Assembly (NCBI RefSeq): GCF_003491325.1 | Contig: NZ_CP022881.1 | Span: 1,860,001 to 1,924,000 of the forward strand | Reading direction: 5' to 3' | DNA from: Staphylococcus sp. M0911 | GTDB taxonomy: Bacteria; Bacillota; Bacilli; Staphylococcales; Staphylococcaceae | DNA: 64,000 nucleotides | Part shown: one piece after another, positions 10,526 through 21,537 of the stretch | How positions within the stretch are numbered: the first letter of the stretch is position 1 | How the letters are laid out: each line of letters begins with the position of its first letter | Position numbers and translations under genes: made by a program | Notes under the pieces: model-generated | Told to the model about the DNA's origin: nothing | The model's database searches: none | The model's input: the letters and a program-made list of their open reading frames with translations, nothing else

Positions 10526-11734
10526 TTAGAATTTACCTTTTTTGAATGCAAGACCTACGCCACCGATTTTGAATACAGCACGAGTGTCGATAACTTTCTT
10601 CATGAATGCAGCTTTTTTACCAGTAATATCTTTACCGTAAACAATACCTACACCGTCATGAGATCCTAATGAACATACTGTACCACGATCAACATATTCA
10701 AATTCTTCTTTAGCTTCGCCATTTAAGATATGTTTGATGTTTTTAGCAACATGTTCACCTTGTTGCATTGCGATTTGAGCTGTTGTTGGTAATGGACGTT
10801 CTTCACCTGCTGGGATGAATGCAGAAACATCACCGATAACAAAGATATCATCATGACCTGCAATTGTAAGGTCTTGATTAGTCACAATACGGCCACGTTT
10901 AACACCTTCAAATGATTCTTCCATTAAGTGGCTACCACGTACACCTGCAGTCCATACTGATGTACCTGCTTCTAATTGTTGTTTTTCACCATTTACTTCT
11001 ACTACGAAACCTTTTTCGTTACAAGCAACGATTGGTGTAGCAATTTTAAATTCTACGCCACGGTTTTCTAAGTAGTTTACAGCATGGTTAACTAAGTCAT
11101 CTGAGAACATTGGTAACATTTTAGGTGCTGCTTCAACACAAGTGATTTTCACTTTGTTTTGGTCAATACCATATTTGCTACATAATTCAGGAATTCGATC
11201 AGTTAATTCACCTAAGAATTCGATACCAGTGAATCCAGCACCACCAACTAAGATAGATAAATCTTTGTCGTCTTTCTCTTTAGAAGCTGCATAATTAGCG
11301 AATTTATCTTCGATATGACGAGATAATTGACGCGTAGTTAAAACATTTTCAATTTGGAAAGCGTGATCTTTCATTCCGTCAATACCAAATGTTTCACTCA
11401 CAAATCCTAATGCTACAACTAAGATATCAAAATCATAGATGCCTTTGTCAGTTTCTACTTTTTTAGCATTGCGGTCGATTTTAGTAACTTCTGCAGTTAC
11501 GAAGTTAACTTTGTCTTTTTTCAATACACTTTCAACTGGGTATAATAAATCTTCATAATTGATTGTACCTGCTGAAGCTTCATGTAACCAAGTTGCTTCG
11601 TAATGATAATCATTTTTGTTAATTAGAGTGATTTCCGCTTCTTCTGCAGAAAGTTCTTTTTGTAATTTAGTAACAGTTTGTAAACCTGCATAACCCGCAC
11701 CTAAAACTAATACTTTTTTACGTTCTTGAGCCAT
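10526..11734 (-). CDS. ndh: Type II NADH dehydrogenase
   Basis: A 402-residue flavoprotein of the NDH-2 family, a membrane-associated enzyme that passes electrons from NADH to menaquinone without pumping protons. It has [13 protein letters not shown] near residues 8-20 (FAD), [15 protein letters not shown] near 165-180 (NADH), VIGDVSAF near 296, and a basic, hydrophobic C-terminus ending [15 protein letters not shown] for membrane contact. An upstream in-frame GTG overlaps the ribosome-binding site AGGTG; the ATG at 11734 is better placed and gives the 402 residues of the S. aureus enzyme. It has its own terminator downstream. Confidence 0.92.
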   Translation of the reverse strand: MAQERKKVLVLGAGYAGLQTVTKLQKELSAEEAEITLINKNDYHYEATWLHEASAGTINYEDLLYPVESVLKKDKVNFVTAEVTKIDRNAKKVETDKGIYDFDILVVALGFVSETFGIDGMKDHAFQIENVLTTRQLSRHIEDKFANYAASKEKDDKDLSILVGGAGFTGIEFLGELTDRIPELCSKYGIDQNKVKITCVEAAPKMLPMFSDDLVNHAVNYLENRGVEFKIATPIVACNEKGFVVEVNGEKQQLEAGTSVWTAGVRGSHLMEESFEGVKRGRIVTNQDLTIAGHDDIFVIGDVSAFIPAGEERPLPTTAQIAMQQGEHVAKNIKHILNGEAKEEFEYVDRGTVCSLGSHDGVGIVYGKDITGKKAAFMKKVIDTRAVFKIGGVGLAFKKGKF

Positions 11735-11997
11735 TGTTTTCACCTAAGCTTTCATAATATTTTAACTCCAGTGTAACATACTTAAAAATACACGACCTTT
11801 TTAATTAAGCCTTGCATTATAACCACGTCAACACAGTAATTATTACGTCTTTTTTCTTTAAGCTATATCTCGTGAAGTTCACAGAAAAGACAATATTTAA
11901 TCCAAGTTTAATTCTATAGCTTTTACACAATATTTTCAAGCGACAATAGTCCACATTGTGAAAAATTTAATTTATTAAATTAAAACCGTCATCTCGC

Positions 11998-12357
11998 CTA
12001 GCAATCTTCTGGATTACCTGCAACCTTAGCAGTTCTAAATGAACTACCGCAGCCACATGAAGCAATGGCATTTGGATTATCGATTTGGAAGCCACCACCC
12101 ATTAGTGATTGTTTGAAATCAATTGTTGTACCGTTTAATACTGGGGCATCATGTTTATCTACCAATACTTTCAAACCGAAGAATTCTAATACTTCATCGT
12201 TTTCACCTGGTTCAGCTTCTGCTGACATACCATAAGTCAATCCTGTACATCCACCACCATTGACTTTGATTTTAAGATAACCATCAGGCATATCATTACT
12301 TTCTAACATGTCTTTTACTTCATAAGCTGCCGCTTCAGTTAAAATAACTGTTTGCAT
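11998..12357 (-). CDS. sufA: A-type iron-sulfur carrier (HesB/IscA/SufA)
   Basis: A 119-residue A-type carrier that receives Fe-S clusters from the SUF scaffold and delivers them to client proteins. The three ligand cysteines are present: Cys37 in GGGCTGL and Cys101 and Cys103 in ASCGCGSS. The ATG at 12357 is preferred to the one at 12363, which is only two bases from AGGAGG. It follows the YuzB gene closely and is probably cotranscribed. The core suf operon lies at 31-37 kb, so this carrier is encoded separately, as in other staphylococci. Confidence 0.9.
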   Translation of the reverse strand: MQTVILTEAAAYEVKDMLESNDMPDGYLKIKVNGGGCTGLTYGMSAEAEPGENDEVLEFFGLKVLVDKHDAPVLNGTTIDFKQSLMGGGFQIDNPNAIASCGCGSSFRTAKVAGNPEDC

Positions 12358-12369
12358 TGTCATAACCTC

Positions 12370-12615
12370 CTATAATAAATTCGTAAAATCATTTTCTTCT
12401 ATATGTTTATATATATTATTTAACAAATCGTCCAGTGTATCTCCTTCAACAATATCACCATCAACCAGTGCATACAAGCCGTTGGAGCATATACCACAAT
12501 TTTGTAAGCATCCATATTCTAAAACATCTACATCAGGATCATTTTCTAACTTTTCATAAACCACATCTCCACCCTTAGCCATATTGGAAATGCAGAATTC
12601 AACTAACGGAAACAT
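12370..12615 (-). CDS. YuzB family protein (DUF1450)
   Basis: An 81-residue cytosolic protein with four cysteines, Cys8, Cys36, Cys40 and Cys43 (CLQNCGIC), a thioredoxin-like ferredoxin pattern that suggests metal or cluster binding. It matches the YuzB/DUF1450 family, whose function is not established. Its place directly upstream of the A-type Fe-S carrier, with YuzD and Nfu genes close by, suggests Fe-S or NADH dehydrogenase maturation; this is inference from context. Confidence 0.85.
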   Translation of the reverse strand: MFPLVEFCISNMAKGGDVVYEKLENDPDVDVLEYGCLQNCGICSNGLYALVDGDIVEGDTLDDLLNNIYKHIEENDFTNLL

Positions 12616-12944
12616 ACGACACCCTCTCTATTATAATAGTTATAATATTATAACAAACCACACGTTATTATGACTATTATTGAGCTTAAAATGTCGGAAA
12701 TAGAAAAAATTACTAATAAAACAATATATTTAATTTAATTCGATATATATTTGTAGTCAATTTGAAAAATCGATATAATAATCATATAAATACATAGTCA
12801 TATAAGATAAGATGGTTAAATTTTTGTTCATTTCCATCATTTTTTTGGGCAAAAATGCTTAATATGACATTAGTCTAAAGGGCAATATCAATATTAATGC
12901 TCTTATTTATAACATGATTTTTTAGGATAAAGGGGTATACTAAA
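12616..12944. other. Divergent intergenic region, 329 bases
   Basis: It lies between the divergent yuzB and flavoprotein genes. It holds the promoter at 12751-12779, a leader hairpin at 12810-12850 and, towards yuzB, overlapping TATAAT-like boxes near 12630-12655. I see no further gene in it. Confidence 0.6.
12751..12779 (+). promoter_or_regulatory. Promoter of the NDH-2-like gene with long leader
   Basis: TTGTAG at 12751-12756 and a perfect TATAAT at 12774-12779 with a 17-base spacer. Transcription from here would give a leader of about 160 bases before the ATG at 12945. The leader contains GATGG and CCATC at about 12811-12841 followed by seven T residues, which looks like an intrinsic terminator and could attenuate transcription. 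Confidence 0.65.
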
Positions 12945-14009
12945 ATGAAAAACATTGTTTTATTAGGCGGGGGTTACGGTAATATGCGCATCATGGCTCG
13001 TATATTGCCTAATGCGTTACCAGAAGGATATAGGTTGACTTTAATTGACCGTATGCCATTCCATGGTTTAAAACCAGAATTTTATGCATTAGCTGCTGGT
13101 ACAAAATCAGATAAAGATGTACGTATGTCGTTTCCAAATGATGCAAATATCAATACAGTTTATGGGGAAATCAATGATATTAATTTAGATGAGCAAATCA
13201 TCTCTGTAGGTAATTCAAAAATAGATTATGATGAGCTAGTCATTGGTTTAGGTTGCGAAGATAAGTATCATAATGTACCTGGTGCAGATACACATACACA
13301 TAGTATTCAAACCCTTTCGAAGGCACGCGATACTTTTCATAGTATTAGTGAACTACCTAAAGGCGCTAAAGTTGCTATCGTTGGTGCTGGACTGAGTGGC
13401 ATTGAATTAGCTAGTGAATTACGTGAAAGTCGTGCAGATTTAGAAATATTATTATATGATCGTGGTCCACGAATTTTACGCAATTTCCCAGAAAAACTTA
13501 GTAATTATATTTCAAAATGGTTCTCTAAACACGATGTTACTGTAGTACCCAACTCAGTCATCGATAAAGTCGAACCAGGAAAGATATATAATAATGGTGT
13601 TCCTGAAGATGTCGATTTAGTCGTTTGGACGGCTGGTATACAACCAGTTGAAGTAGTTAGAAATTTACCTATAGATATTAATAACAACGGCCGTGTCATT
13701 TTAAACCAGTATCACCAAATTCCTACTTATCCAAATGTTTACGTTGTAGGTGACTGTGCAGACTTACCACATGCGCCTAGTGCTCAATTAGCTGAATTAC
13801 AAGGCGAACAAATCGCTGACGTAATGAAAAAGCAATGGAATAACGAACCATTACCTGAAAAAATGCCAGAACTTAAAGTTCAAGGTTTCTTAGGCTCTCT
13901 AGGTGATAAACAAGGATTTGCTTATATTATGGATCGAACTGTTACCGGACGTCTCGCTTCTATCTTAAAATCAGGTGTCCTTTGGTTATATAAATATCAT
14001 AACGGTTAA
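12945..14009 (+). CDS. NDH-2-like NAD(P)/FAD oxidoreductase (YutJ type)
   Basis: A 354-residue flavoprotein of the type II NADH dehydrogenase family, shorter than the enzyme at 10526. It has VLLGGGYGNMR near residues 4-14 (FAD site), VAIVGAGLSGIELASEL near 143-159 (NADH site) and VYVVGDCADLPHAPSAQLAE near 264-283. It corresponds to Bacillus YutJ and to the second NDH-2-like protein of S. aureus. The electron acceptor is unknown. The sequence lacks the long basic C-terminal membrane segment of Ndh but ends in a hydrophobic stretch (SGVLWLYKYHNG). Confidence 0.85.
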   Translation: MKNIVLLGGGYGNMRIMARILPNALPEGYRLTLIDRMPFHGLKPEFYALAAGTKSDKDVRMSFPNDANINTVYGEINDINLDEQIISVGNSKIDYDELVIGLGCEDKYHNVPGADTHTHSIQTLSKARDTFHSISELPKGAKVAIVGAGLSGIELASELRESRADLEILLYDRGPRILRNFPEKLSNYISKWFSKHDVTVVPNSVIDKVEPGKIYNNGVPEDVDLVVWTAGIQPVEVVRNLPIDINNNGRVILNQYHQIPTYPNVYVVGDCADLPHAPSAQLAELQGEQIADVMKKQWNNEPLPEKMPELKVQGFLGSLGDKQGFAYIMDRTVTGRLASILKSGVLWLYKYHNG

Positions 14010-14019
14010 AATAAATAAA

Positions 14020-14058
14020 AGGGGCAATGAAATCATTTTAATTGGTTTCACTGCCCCT
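14020..14058 (+). terminator. Terminator after the NDH-2-like gene
   Basis: AGGGGCA at 14020-14026 pairs with TGCCCCT at 14052-14058, extended by TGAAA/TTTCA, followed by ATTTTT. It could also serve the convergent YuzD gene. Confidence 0.8.
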
Positions 14059-14089
14059 ATTTTTAATACTCTATATTAACTTTCTGTTT

Positions 14090-14404
14090 TTAAAATTTTT
14101 GATCTACAAACTGCGTAATCTGCTTAGTTTGAATATAACCATCTGCTACATATTCATCATTCATTGTAATCAAAGGATAAAACAACTCATCTTCTTGAAT
14201 ACGTTCAATAAATTGTTGATCGTGATCTGTTAGATTTTCGGTATCCTTTTCAATATCAATATAAGTAAACTCAAAATGATGGTGTGGAAATTTTCGTTTT
14301 AACAATGGTTGTAACCAATCAAATGTATCTTTTGATGTCGGTGCATTCACACAACTTGCACATACTACATCTGCCCCATAAACAACAACACTCACTTTAG
14401 TCAT
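14090..14404 (-). CDS. YuzD family protein
   Basis: A 104-residue cytosolic protein of the YuzD family. It has a CxxC motif (VCASCVNAP, Cys16 and Cys19) in a thioredoxin-like beginning and a conserved YPLITMNDEYVADG segment near residues 76-89. The function is unknown. It is divergent from nfu with a 99-base gap. This pairing with nfu is conserved in Bacillus and Staphylococcus and points to redox or Fe-S work, which remains inference. Confidence 0.85.
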   Translation of the reverse strand: MTKVSVVVYGADVVCASCVNAPTSKDTFDWLQPLLKRKFPHHHFEFTYIDIEKDTENLTDHDQQFIERIQEDELFYPLITMNDEYVADGYIQTKQITQFVDQKF

Positions 14405-14503
14405 TGAAATCCCTCGTTTTGATTTATAGATTTTTCTTACTTAATCTATTATAATGTACTAATAATGATAATGAAATAATTTACTTGAAAGGAGACATAT
14501 CTC

Positions 14504-14746
14504 ATGCCTACTGAGAATGCGACAATGTTTGATCAAGTAGCTGAAGTAATAGAACGTTTACGTCCATTTTTATTACGTGATGGTGGCGACTGTACGTTAG
14601 TTGATGTTGAAGACGGCATCGTAAAATTACAATTACATGGTGCTTGTGGTACTTGCCCAAGCTCAACAATAACATTAAAAGCTGGTATTGAACGTGCGTT
14701 ACACGAAGAAGTACCTGGCGTTATCGAAGTTGAACAAGTATTCTAA
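14504..14746 (+). CDS. nfu: Fe-S cluster scaffold/carrier Nfu
   Basis: An 80-residue NifU C-terminal-type domain. The cluster-binding CxxC lies at Cys48 and Cys51 ([13 protein letters not shown]). The dimeric protein holds a [4Fe-4S] cluster between subunits and delivers it to apo-proteins such as aconitase. The start follows GGAGACATATCTC. The hairpin at 14803-14842 terminates it. Confidence 0.93.
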   Translation: MPTENATMFDQVAEVIERLRPFLLRDGGDCTLVDVEDGIVKLQLHGACGTCPSSTITLKAGIERALHEEVPGVIEVEQVF

Positions 14747-14802
14747 TGTTTTTCGTTAGTGTAATATAAAGATATAATTTAAAATAATTGATTTCGTTTT
14801 AT

Positions 14803-14842
14803 CCCATCTCTGGACAATTAATCCATTGATGGGTGTTTTTTT
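14803..14842 (+). terminator. nfu terminator
   Basis: CCCATC at 14803-14808 pairs with GATGGG at 14828-14833, followed by TGTTTTTTTG. Confidence 0.75.
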
Positions 14843-14878
14843 GTTTGTTTACAATTTCCGTTAATTTCAATGTAACGT

Positions 14879-15715
14879 TTAATCTTCATAATAGCATTGA
14901 AATAATTCAATAATAGCTTTCAAATTAACATCTAGATATTTATCTTTATGCTTTATGAGATAAAAATTTCGAAAGACGTCTAACTTGATAGCAGCTAATA
15001 TATTATTATGTACTTCATCTAATACAGATTTAGATATAACTGTAAATCCTTTACCAGCCTTCACCATATCAACGATTACTTGATTACTATTAATTTCCAC
15101 TAAATATGGATGTAATGATAAGTTAGTTAAACCGATTTCTTGGTAAATTCTTGTACCTGATCCTTGTTCTCGAACAAAGCATATTTGTTTCGCATCAAAG
15201 CCTACTTTTTGATTGTAAATTAAGACCATTTCATCTTGCGATATACATGCTAAATCAATGGTATTATCTTGGATTTCTCTCTCTACAATTCCAATGTCTA
15301 CAACATTGTGTTTAACGTTATCTAAGACCGTATCTGAATTAGTTAAATATGCATTTACATGTAATTCTGGATATTGGTTGGCAATTTCTATTAATTTTTG
15401 TGATAAATATTGCTCACCATACGTATAACTACTACCTATAGATAGTACACCCGCTACATCTTTCTTATCATTTTTTAAATTTTGCCAAAGTTCCCGCTCT
15501 ATATTTTCTCGTTGCAGTGCATATTTTAAAATCTTCTCACCATCTGATGTTAAACGAATCGATGGCCTAGTAAATTCAAAAATTTTAACATTATACTTAG
15601 TTTCAAGTCGTTTGATATCACGACTTATTGATGGCTGTGATGTGTACAGATGCGCAGCTGCTTTTGTAAAATTTGCTGTTTTTACTACTTCTATTAATAC
15701 TTTATATGGATCCAT
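14879..15715 (-). CDS. LysR family transcriptional regulator
   Basis: A 278-residue LysR-type regulator. The N-terminal winged helix-turn-helix is clear (TKAAAHLYTSQPSISRDIKR, residues about 17-36), followed by a substrate-binding domain of the periplasmic-binding-protein type. The closest type I recognise is the CysL/YwfK-like group. It is divergent from the YeiH-type exporter gene with a 122-base gap, an arrangement in which LysR proteins usually control the divergent gene. The ligand is not known; a sulfur anion is a reasonable guess given the neighbour. Confidence 0.88.
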   Translation of the reverse strand: MDPYKVLIEVVKTANFTKAAAHLYTSQPSISRDIKRLETKYNVKIFEFTRPSIRLTSDGEKILKYALQRENIERELWQNLKNDKKDVAGVLSIGSSYTYGEQYLSQKLIEIANQYPELHVNAYLTNSDTVLDNVKHNVVDIGIVEREIQDNTIDLACISQDEMVLIYNQKVGFDAKQICFVREQGSGTRIYQEIGLTNLSLHPYLVEINSNQVIVDMVKAGKGFTVISKSVLDEVHNNILAAIKLDVFRNFYLIKHKDKYLDVNLKAIIELFQCYYED

Positions 15716-15837
15716 GGATATTCCCCTTAATAAAATATATATTCATCATATCAATTTTGTTATGTATACTATATCAAATATTTATTTAACGTTATAACAG
15801 TACAATGCTAAACTTTCTCTTATAGGAGGAACGTCAC

Positions 15838-16830
15838 ATGATTCAACTCAAGCATAAATATTTTTTCATAGGTATGTTATTTACATTTGGTATTGCAATG
15901 TTAAGTCTGGCATTATCTAAATTACCTATACTTCACCATGTCGGTGGATTATCTATTGCGATACTTATTGCAATTTTATATCGTCACTTCAAAGGATATC
16001 CTGAACAATACAAAGTTGGTATTACATTTTCTTCTAAGCGACTATTGAAAATCGCTATCGTCTTTTACGGTCTCAAGTTGAATATCGATGAAATTTTAGG
16101 ACGTAGCGGTCCACTATTATTGATGGATGCCTGTATTATCATTTTTAGCATTGTTATGACATATGCCTTAAGTCGTTTGTTTAAAACAGATACGTCAATA
16201 ACAACTCTATTAGGTGTGGGGACTGGTATTTGTGGGGCGGCAGCTATTGCGGCTATTGCACCTGTCATAAAGTCTAGAGATAAAGATATAGCAATCAGTG
16301 TTGGTATTATCGCATTAGTCGGCACTGTCTTTTCATTATTTTATACATTAATCTATTCAATTCTTCATATGTCACCTATTCATTTTGGTATATGGTCAGG
16401 AACCAGTTTGCACGAAATTGCACAGGTTGTATTAGCAGGTAATTATGCAGGCATTGATTCATTAAAAATTGCATTATTAGCTAAGTTAGGTCGTGTATTT
16501 TTATTAATACCTGTGATTATCATTTTTATATTATGTGTTAAATATAAAAATAAAGACAGTGAACAATCACATCGTATCGATTTCCCTTATTTTTTAATTG
16601 GCTTTATTGCAATGGCTTTAATTAATACATATATTTCACTTCCACCTGCTTTATTAAAAGTACTAGAAATCATGACCAATATCTTTTTACTAATGGCGAT
16701 GGTAGCACTTGGATTAAATGTTTCTTTTAAAGATTTAAAATCTAGAGCTTTAAAACCCTTACTTGTTATTATTATTGTATCTATTTGTTTATCGATCTTA
16801 AGTTACTTTATCACTCAAACCATATTCTAA
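15838..16830 (+). CDS. YeiH family putative sulfate exporter
   Basis: A 330-residue inner-membrane protein with about ten helices and the conserved block GVGTGICGAAAIAAIAPVIK at about residues 125-144, which defines the YeiH/UPF0324 family. Members are annotated as putative sulfate exporters on limited evidence. AGGAGG nine bases before the ATG is a strong ribosome-binding site. The divergent LysR gene is the likely regulator. It ends convergently with dltD at a shared hairpin. Confidence 0.85.
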   Translation: MIQLKHKYFFIGMLFTFGIAMLSLALSKLPILHHVGGLSIAILIAILYRHFKGYPEQYKVGITFSSKRLLKIAIVFYGLKLNIDEILGRSGPLLLMDACIIIFSIVMTYALSRLFKTDTSITTLLGVGTGICGAAAIAAIAPVIKSRDKDIAISVGIIALVGTVFSLFYTLIYSILHMSPIHFGIWSGTSLHEIAQVVLAGNYAGIDSLKIALLAKLGRVFLLIPVIIIFILCVKYKNKDSEQSHRIDFPYFLIGFIAMALINTYISLPPALLKVLEIMTNIFLLMAMVALGLNVSFKDLKSRALKPLLVIIIVSICLSILSYFITQTIF

Positions 16831-16833
16831 AAA

Positions 16834-16892
16834 AAACGCCTTTCAAGCTTTATATGATGAAGTTTATCATCATTGATACTTGAAAGGCGTTT
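16834..16892. terminator. Shared terminator of the YeiH gene and dlt operon
   Basis: A perfect 14-bp stem, AAACGCCTTTCAAG at 16834-16847 and CTTGAAAGGCGTTT at 16879-16892, with a second small hairpin in the loop and A/T runs on both sides. Confidence 0.85.
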
Positions 16893-16896
16893 ATTA

Positions 16897-18335
<1,439 letters not shown>

Positions 18336-18346
18336 TTACTCCTTTA

Positions 18347-19561
18347 TTAAATAAATTTACCTGAGAAAATTAAAAAGCCAAACGCAACAAAATGGAAAGT
18401 AATCACTACACTTAATGCTGTAGTCCATTTATTTTGCCAACGTGGTGGATGTTTTTTTCTCCATTTTTCATAATAACCATAACCTATAAATAATGCTGCA
18501 TGGTATAAACCGTATACAATATAGTAAACTTCTAAACCGTGCCAAATCCCCATAATAAAGAAGTTAAGGAAGAATGCAATATTTGACATTGCTAATTGGC
18601 TCTTAAACATCTTTTTACGAGACATATAGAATAAAGATCTCATATAAATACAATCTCTAAACCAGAATGATAATGTCATATGCCATCTATTCCAGAAATC
18701 TTTAATATTTTTAGATTGGAATGGTTTATTAAAGTTAGGTGGTGTTTTAATTCCGTATAAATAACTAAGCGCTATAGCAAATAAACTATAACCTGCAAAG
18801 TCAAAGAATAGATAAAAACTATATGCATACATATATAACCACATATGTGTGAATCCATGTAAATTCATTTGTAATGGATTTATCGCATATACTTGAATGA
18901 AATAGGCAATAATATATTTATATAAAAAGCCTATCATAATCATGTGGATCGCTTTTAACACTAATTCTCTGTATTCTCCACCAGTTGGAACCTTTTTATC
19001 ATCTTTAACAAATCGTTTATATCTGTCAATTGGTCCAGAAGAAATAGTTGGGAAGAATGATATAAATTGGATTAATTTCCCTACTTTAATTTCTTTAATA
19101 GACCCATCACGTATTTCCATAATCAATTGAACACTTTTGAATGTCACATAAGATATTCCAAGGAATCCTACAAATTCAATTAATTTGCTTTCATGGAAAT
19201 GAATTTGGTGGCCACCTAGCCAAGTACTTTGTAACACTTTAACTAATGCTAAAGGTAATATAGACAGAATCATGATAATTACAAATTTGGCAAATGTGTT
19301 ATTTTTCTGTCTAGATTTATAATAAAACATGATTAAGGCAACTTGCCAAATGATATATATGATAAAACTTATTAACTGTACGCTTAAGTACTTTTGTCCA
19401 AATAAATTATGCTTATCTGAAGAAAAGATAAGTACAATCATAAATGCCGTACTAATACCGTTATATATATAGCTTCGCTTACCTAAAAAGCCAAGAATTA
19501 TAACAGGAATAAGTACAATAAATGATATTAAGAAGAATGTAAATGTGCCATAAGGTATCAT
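18347..19561 (-). CDS. dltB: D-alanyl transfer O-acyltransferase DltB
   Basis: A 404-residue polytopic membrane-bound O-acyltransferase (MBOAT). It moves D-alanine from DltC across or at the membrane to the acceptor. The MBOAT features are visible: [18 protein letters not shown] near residues 285-302 and the catalytic histidine in GIWHGLE near residue 335. It overlaps dltA by four bases, indicating coupled translation. Confidence 0.96.
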   Translation of the reverse strand: MIPYGTFTFFLISFIVLIPVIILGFLGKRSYIYNGISTAFMIVLIFSSDKHNLFGQKYLSVQLISFIIYIIWQVALIMFYYKSRQKNNTFAKFVIIMILSILPLALVKVLQSTWLGGHQIHFHESKLIEFVGFLGISYVTFKSVQLIMEIRDGSIKEIKVGKLIQFISFFPTISSGPIDRYKRFVKDDKKVPTGGEYRELVLKAIHMIMIGFLYKYIIAYFIQVYAINPLQMNLHGFTHMWLYMYAYSFYLFFDFAGYSLFAIALSYLYGIKTPPNFNKPFQSKNIKDFWNRWHMTLSFWFRDCIYMRSLFYMSRKKMFKSQLAMSNIAFFLNFFIMGIWHGLEVYYIVYGLYHAALFIGYGYYEKWRKKHPPRWQNKWTTALSVVITFHFVAFGFLIFSGKFI

Positions 19562-21015
19562 CCGTTAACTACCTCAGCAATCTTTTTACGATCAAGTTTA
19601 CCATTAGATGTTAATGGTAACTGCTCCATCCAAACAAACTTTCTCGGAATCATGTACTCTGGTAAGCGTGATTTCAGTTCGTCTTTAATAGCTTTAGTCA
19701 TTTGTCTCTCATCTTCAACTTCTTCTGTTGATACGACCGCACCAATCAAATGAATGACTTTATCATTTTTATATACTGGTACTACTATGGCTTCGCGTAT
19801 TAAGTCAGAATCACGTAATTGCGACTCTATTTCTTCTAATTCCATACGATAACCATTTAATTTAATTTGGAAGTCGATTCGACCTTGTATAAACCATAAG
19901 CCGTTTTCTTCTTTAGCTTTATCACCTGTATGATAAGTTCTTACTCTATCTTCAAAATTAAACACAGCAGCTGTTTTTTCTTCGTTTTTCAAATATCCAA
20001 CACTGACGCTTTGACCTTGAATAACTAATTCACCATCTTCAGTTGTCGTCAATTTAGTACCTGGTCTAGAAACACCTACTGGAAGTGGATTATATTGTTC
20101 TAGTACCTCTGGTGTAATTTGTATACTAGTCACTGCAACTGTCGCTTCTGTAGGTCCATACGTATTATAGATCGTACCATTAGGGAATCGATCTACTAAC
20201 GCTTTAGCAGTTCTATGTCCTAAAATTTCTCCGCAGAAGAAGAAGTGATTCAAGCTACCATATTGTTCTTCATTTAAAGTCGGTAATAATAAACACATTT
20301 CAATAAATGATGGTGTAGAAACCCAAATATTAATTGGTGTCGCTTGTAACATATCATTTAATAATTTAGGTTTATTAATCATATCTTTATCAACTAAGTT
20401 TAATGTACCTCCTGAAACTAAACATGGATAAATAGCCATTACAGATAAATCAAATGAAAACGGTGCTTGATTTAACCACTCTTGACCATTCCCAGATTGA
20501 TTCAATGAATCCATCCATTCCGCAAATTCAACTAAACTTGCATATTCAATTTGTACACCTTTGGGTTCTCCTGTAGAACCTGATGTGAAGATTGTATATA
20601 CAACATCATTAGCCTTCATTTGGCTATCAAATATTACAGGGTCTTGTGAATTCTCAACGTTTTCAATTGTGATAACCTGAGCGCTTTGTTGATCCAAAGT
20701 GTAATCAGTAGTATTAAAGATATATTCAGGTTCTACTTTATCGATAATCATCTTCACACGTTCTTCTGGCACTGACGTATCGATAGGTACATATCCACAT
20801 CCTGCTTTAATTGCACCAATCATTCCTACAATCATAAATGGCGACATATGTCCAAATAAAATCATAGGTTGTTGACTACCTTGAAGTTGATGTGCAAGCT
20901 TACTAGAAAATTCATCTAGTTCTTTATAAGTGATTTCTTCAGTCGTATGTCTTACTGCAATTGCATCTGGTTGTTGTTTACTCAATTGACTGAGAATATT
21001 AATAATATCTGTCAT
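19558..21015 (-). CDS. dltA: D-alanine--D-alanyl carrier protein ligase DltA
   Basis: A 485-residue adenylate-forming enzyme that activates D-alanine with ATP and loads it on DltC. The ATP-binding loop [11 protein letters not shown] lies near residues 147-157, YGPTEATV near 290 and the C-terminal catalytic lysine region TSNGKLDRK near 471-479. The ATG at 21015 is preferred to the one at 21030: GAGGGAG precedes it at good spacing, and the length then equals the S. aureus enzyme. D-alanylation lowers surface negative charge and increases resistance to cationic peptides. Confidence 0.96.
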   Translation of the reverse strand: MTDIINILSQLSKQQPDAIAVRHTTEEITYKELDEFSSKLAHQLQGSQQPMILFGHMSPFMIVGMIGAIKAGCGYVPIDTSVPEERVKMIIDKVEPEYIFNTTDYTLDQQSAQVITIENVENSQDPVIFDSQMKANDVVYTIFTSGSTGEPKGVQIEYASLVEFAEWMDSLNQSGNGQEWLNQAPFSFDLSVMAIYPCLVSGGTLNLVDKDMINKPKLLNDMLQATPINIWVSTPSFIEMCLLLPTLNEEQYGSLNHFFFCGEILGHRTAKALVDRFPNGTIYNTYGPTEATVAVTSIQITPEVLEQYNPLPVGVSRPGTKLTTTEDGELVIQGQSVSVGYLKNEEKTAAVFNFEDRVRTYHTGDKAKEENGLWFIQGRIDFQIKLNGYRMELEEIESQLRDSDLIREAIVVPVYKNDKVIHLIGAVVSTEEVEDERQMTKAIKDELKSRLPEYMIPRKFVWMEQLPLTSNGKLDRKKIAEVVNG

Positions 21016-21029
21016 AGTTTTCTCCCTCA

Positions 21030-21182
21030 TTAAAATTCATTATAAATGAAGTTATTCTGTGTATCTCCGCTTCCATAAATTAAATATAGTGCTATAAATA
21101 TTGCTAAATATAACAATGTTAAAAGGTACGGCTTCATTGCTAGGTAATACTTATTCGTAGGTTCCTTACCTTTGGACTTCAT
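21030..21182 (-). CDS. dltX: Small membrane protein DltX
   Basis: A 50-residue protein immediately upstream of dltA, with one transmembrane helix ([19 protein letters not shown], residues about 19-37) and the conserved C-terminal FIYNEF motif. DltX is a required component of teichoic acid D-alanylation and carries the acyl-transfer C-terminal motif. The ATG at 21182 follows AGGAGAGG. The stop codon overlaps the ATG of the longer dltA reading frame. Confidence 0.93.
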   Translation of the reverse strand: MKSKGKEPTNKYYLAMKPYLLTLLYLAIFIALYLIYGSGDTQNNFIYNEF

Positions 21183-21490
21183 TTGGCACCTCTCCTAAAA
21201 TTTAAATATCTTTATTTAAAGCTATAAATGATTCATAGTCCCTTTAAACAAATCCGATATATAATTAATAATTTATATTTTATTTTTATAATTCATTATA
21301 CTCATTCTTCGATTGAAATTCAAAACAAATTTTAAACATTAAAACCACTATCTGCTTAATCCAATGTCTTGATATCTATCTTATGCATGAGTATTTATTT
21401 AGTGAATATTATTATTCTAAATCTTAAGCGTGAATTAAACAATTACAGATCATATAACAAAATTGTTAGATTAGCCATTATTCAATCAAA
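21183..21490 (-). promoter_or_regulatory. dlt operon upstream region
   Basis: About 300 bases between dltX and the terminator of the next gene. TTGAAT at 21318-21323 and TATAAT at 21295-21300, 17 bases apart, form a good minus-strand promoter with a leader of about 105 bases. In S. aureus this operon is controlled by the GraRS and ArlRS systems; I did not identify their sites. The rest is A/T-rich without a convincing gene. Confidence 0.6.
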
Positions 21491-21526
21491 AAGCTTGTTT
21501 ACTTTTCTATCTAAGTAAACAAGCTT
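21491..21526 (-). terminator. Terminator after the hydroxyacid dehydrogenase
   Basis: A perfect 14-bp stem, AAGCTTGTTTACTT at 21491-21504 and AAGTAAACAAGCTT at 21513-21526, with an eight-base loop. Confidence 0.85.
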
Positions 21527-21537
21527 ATATATATTAT

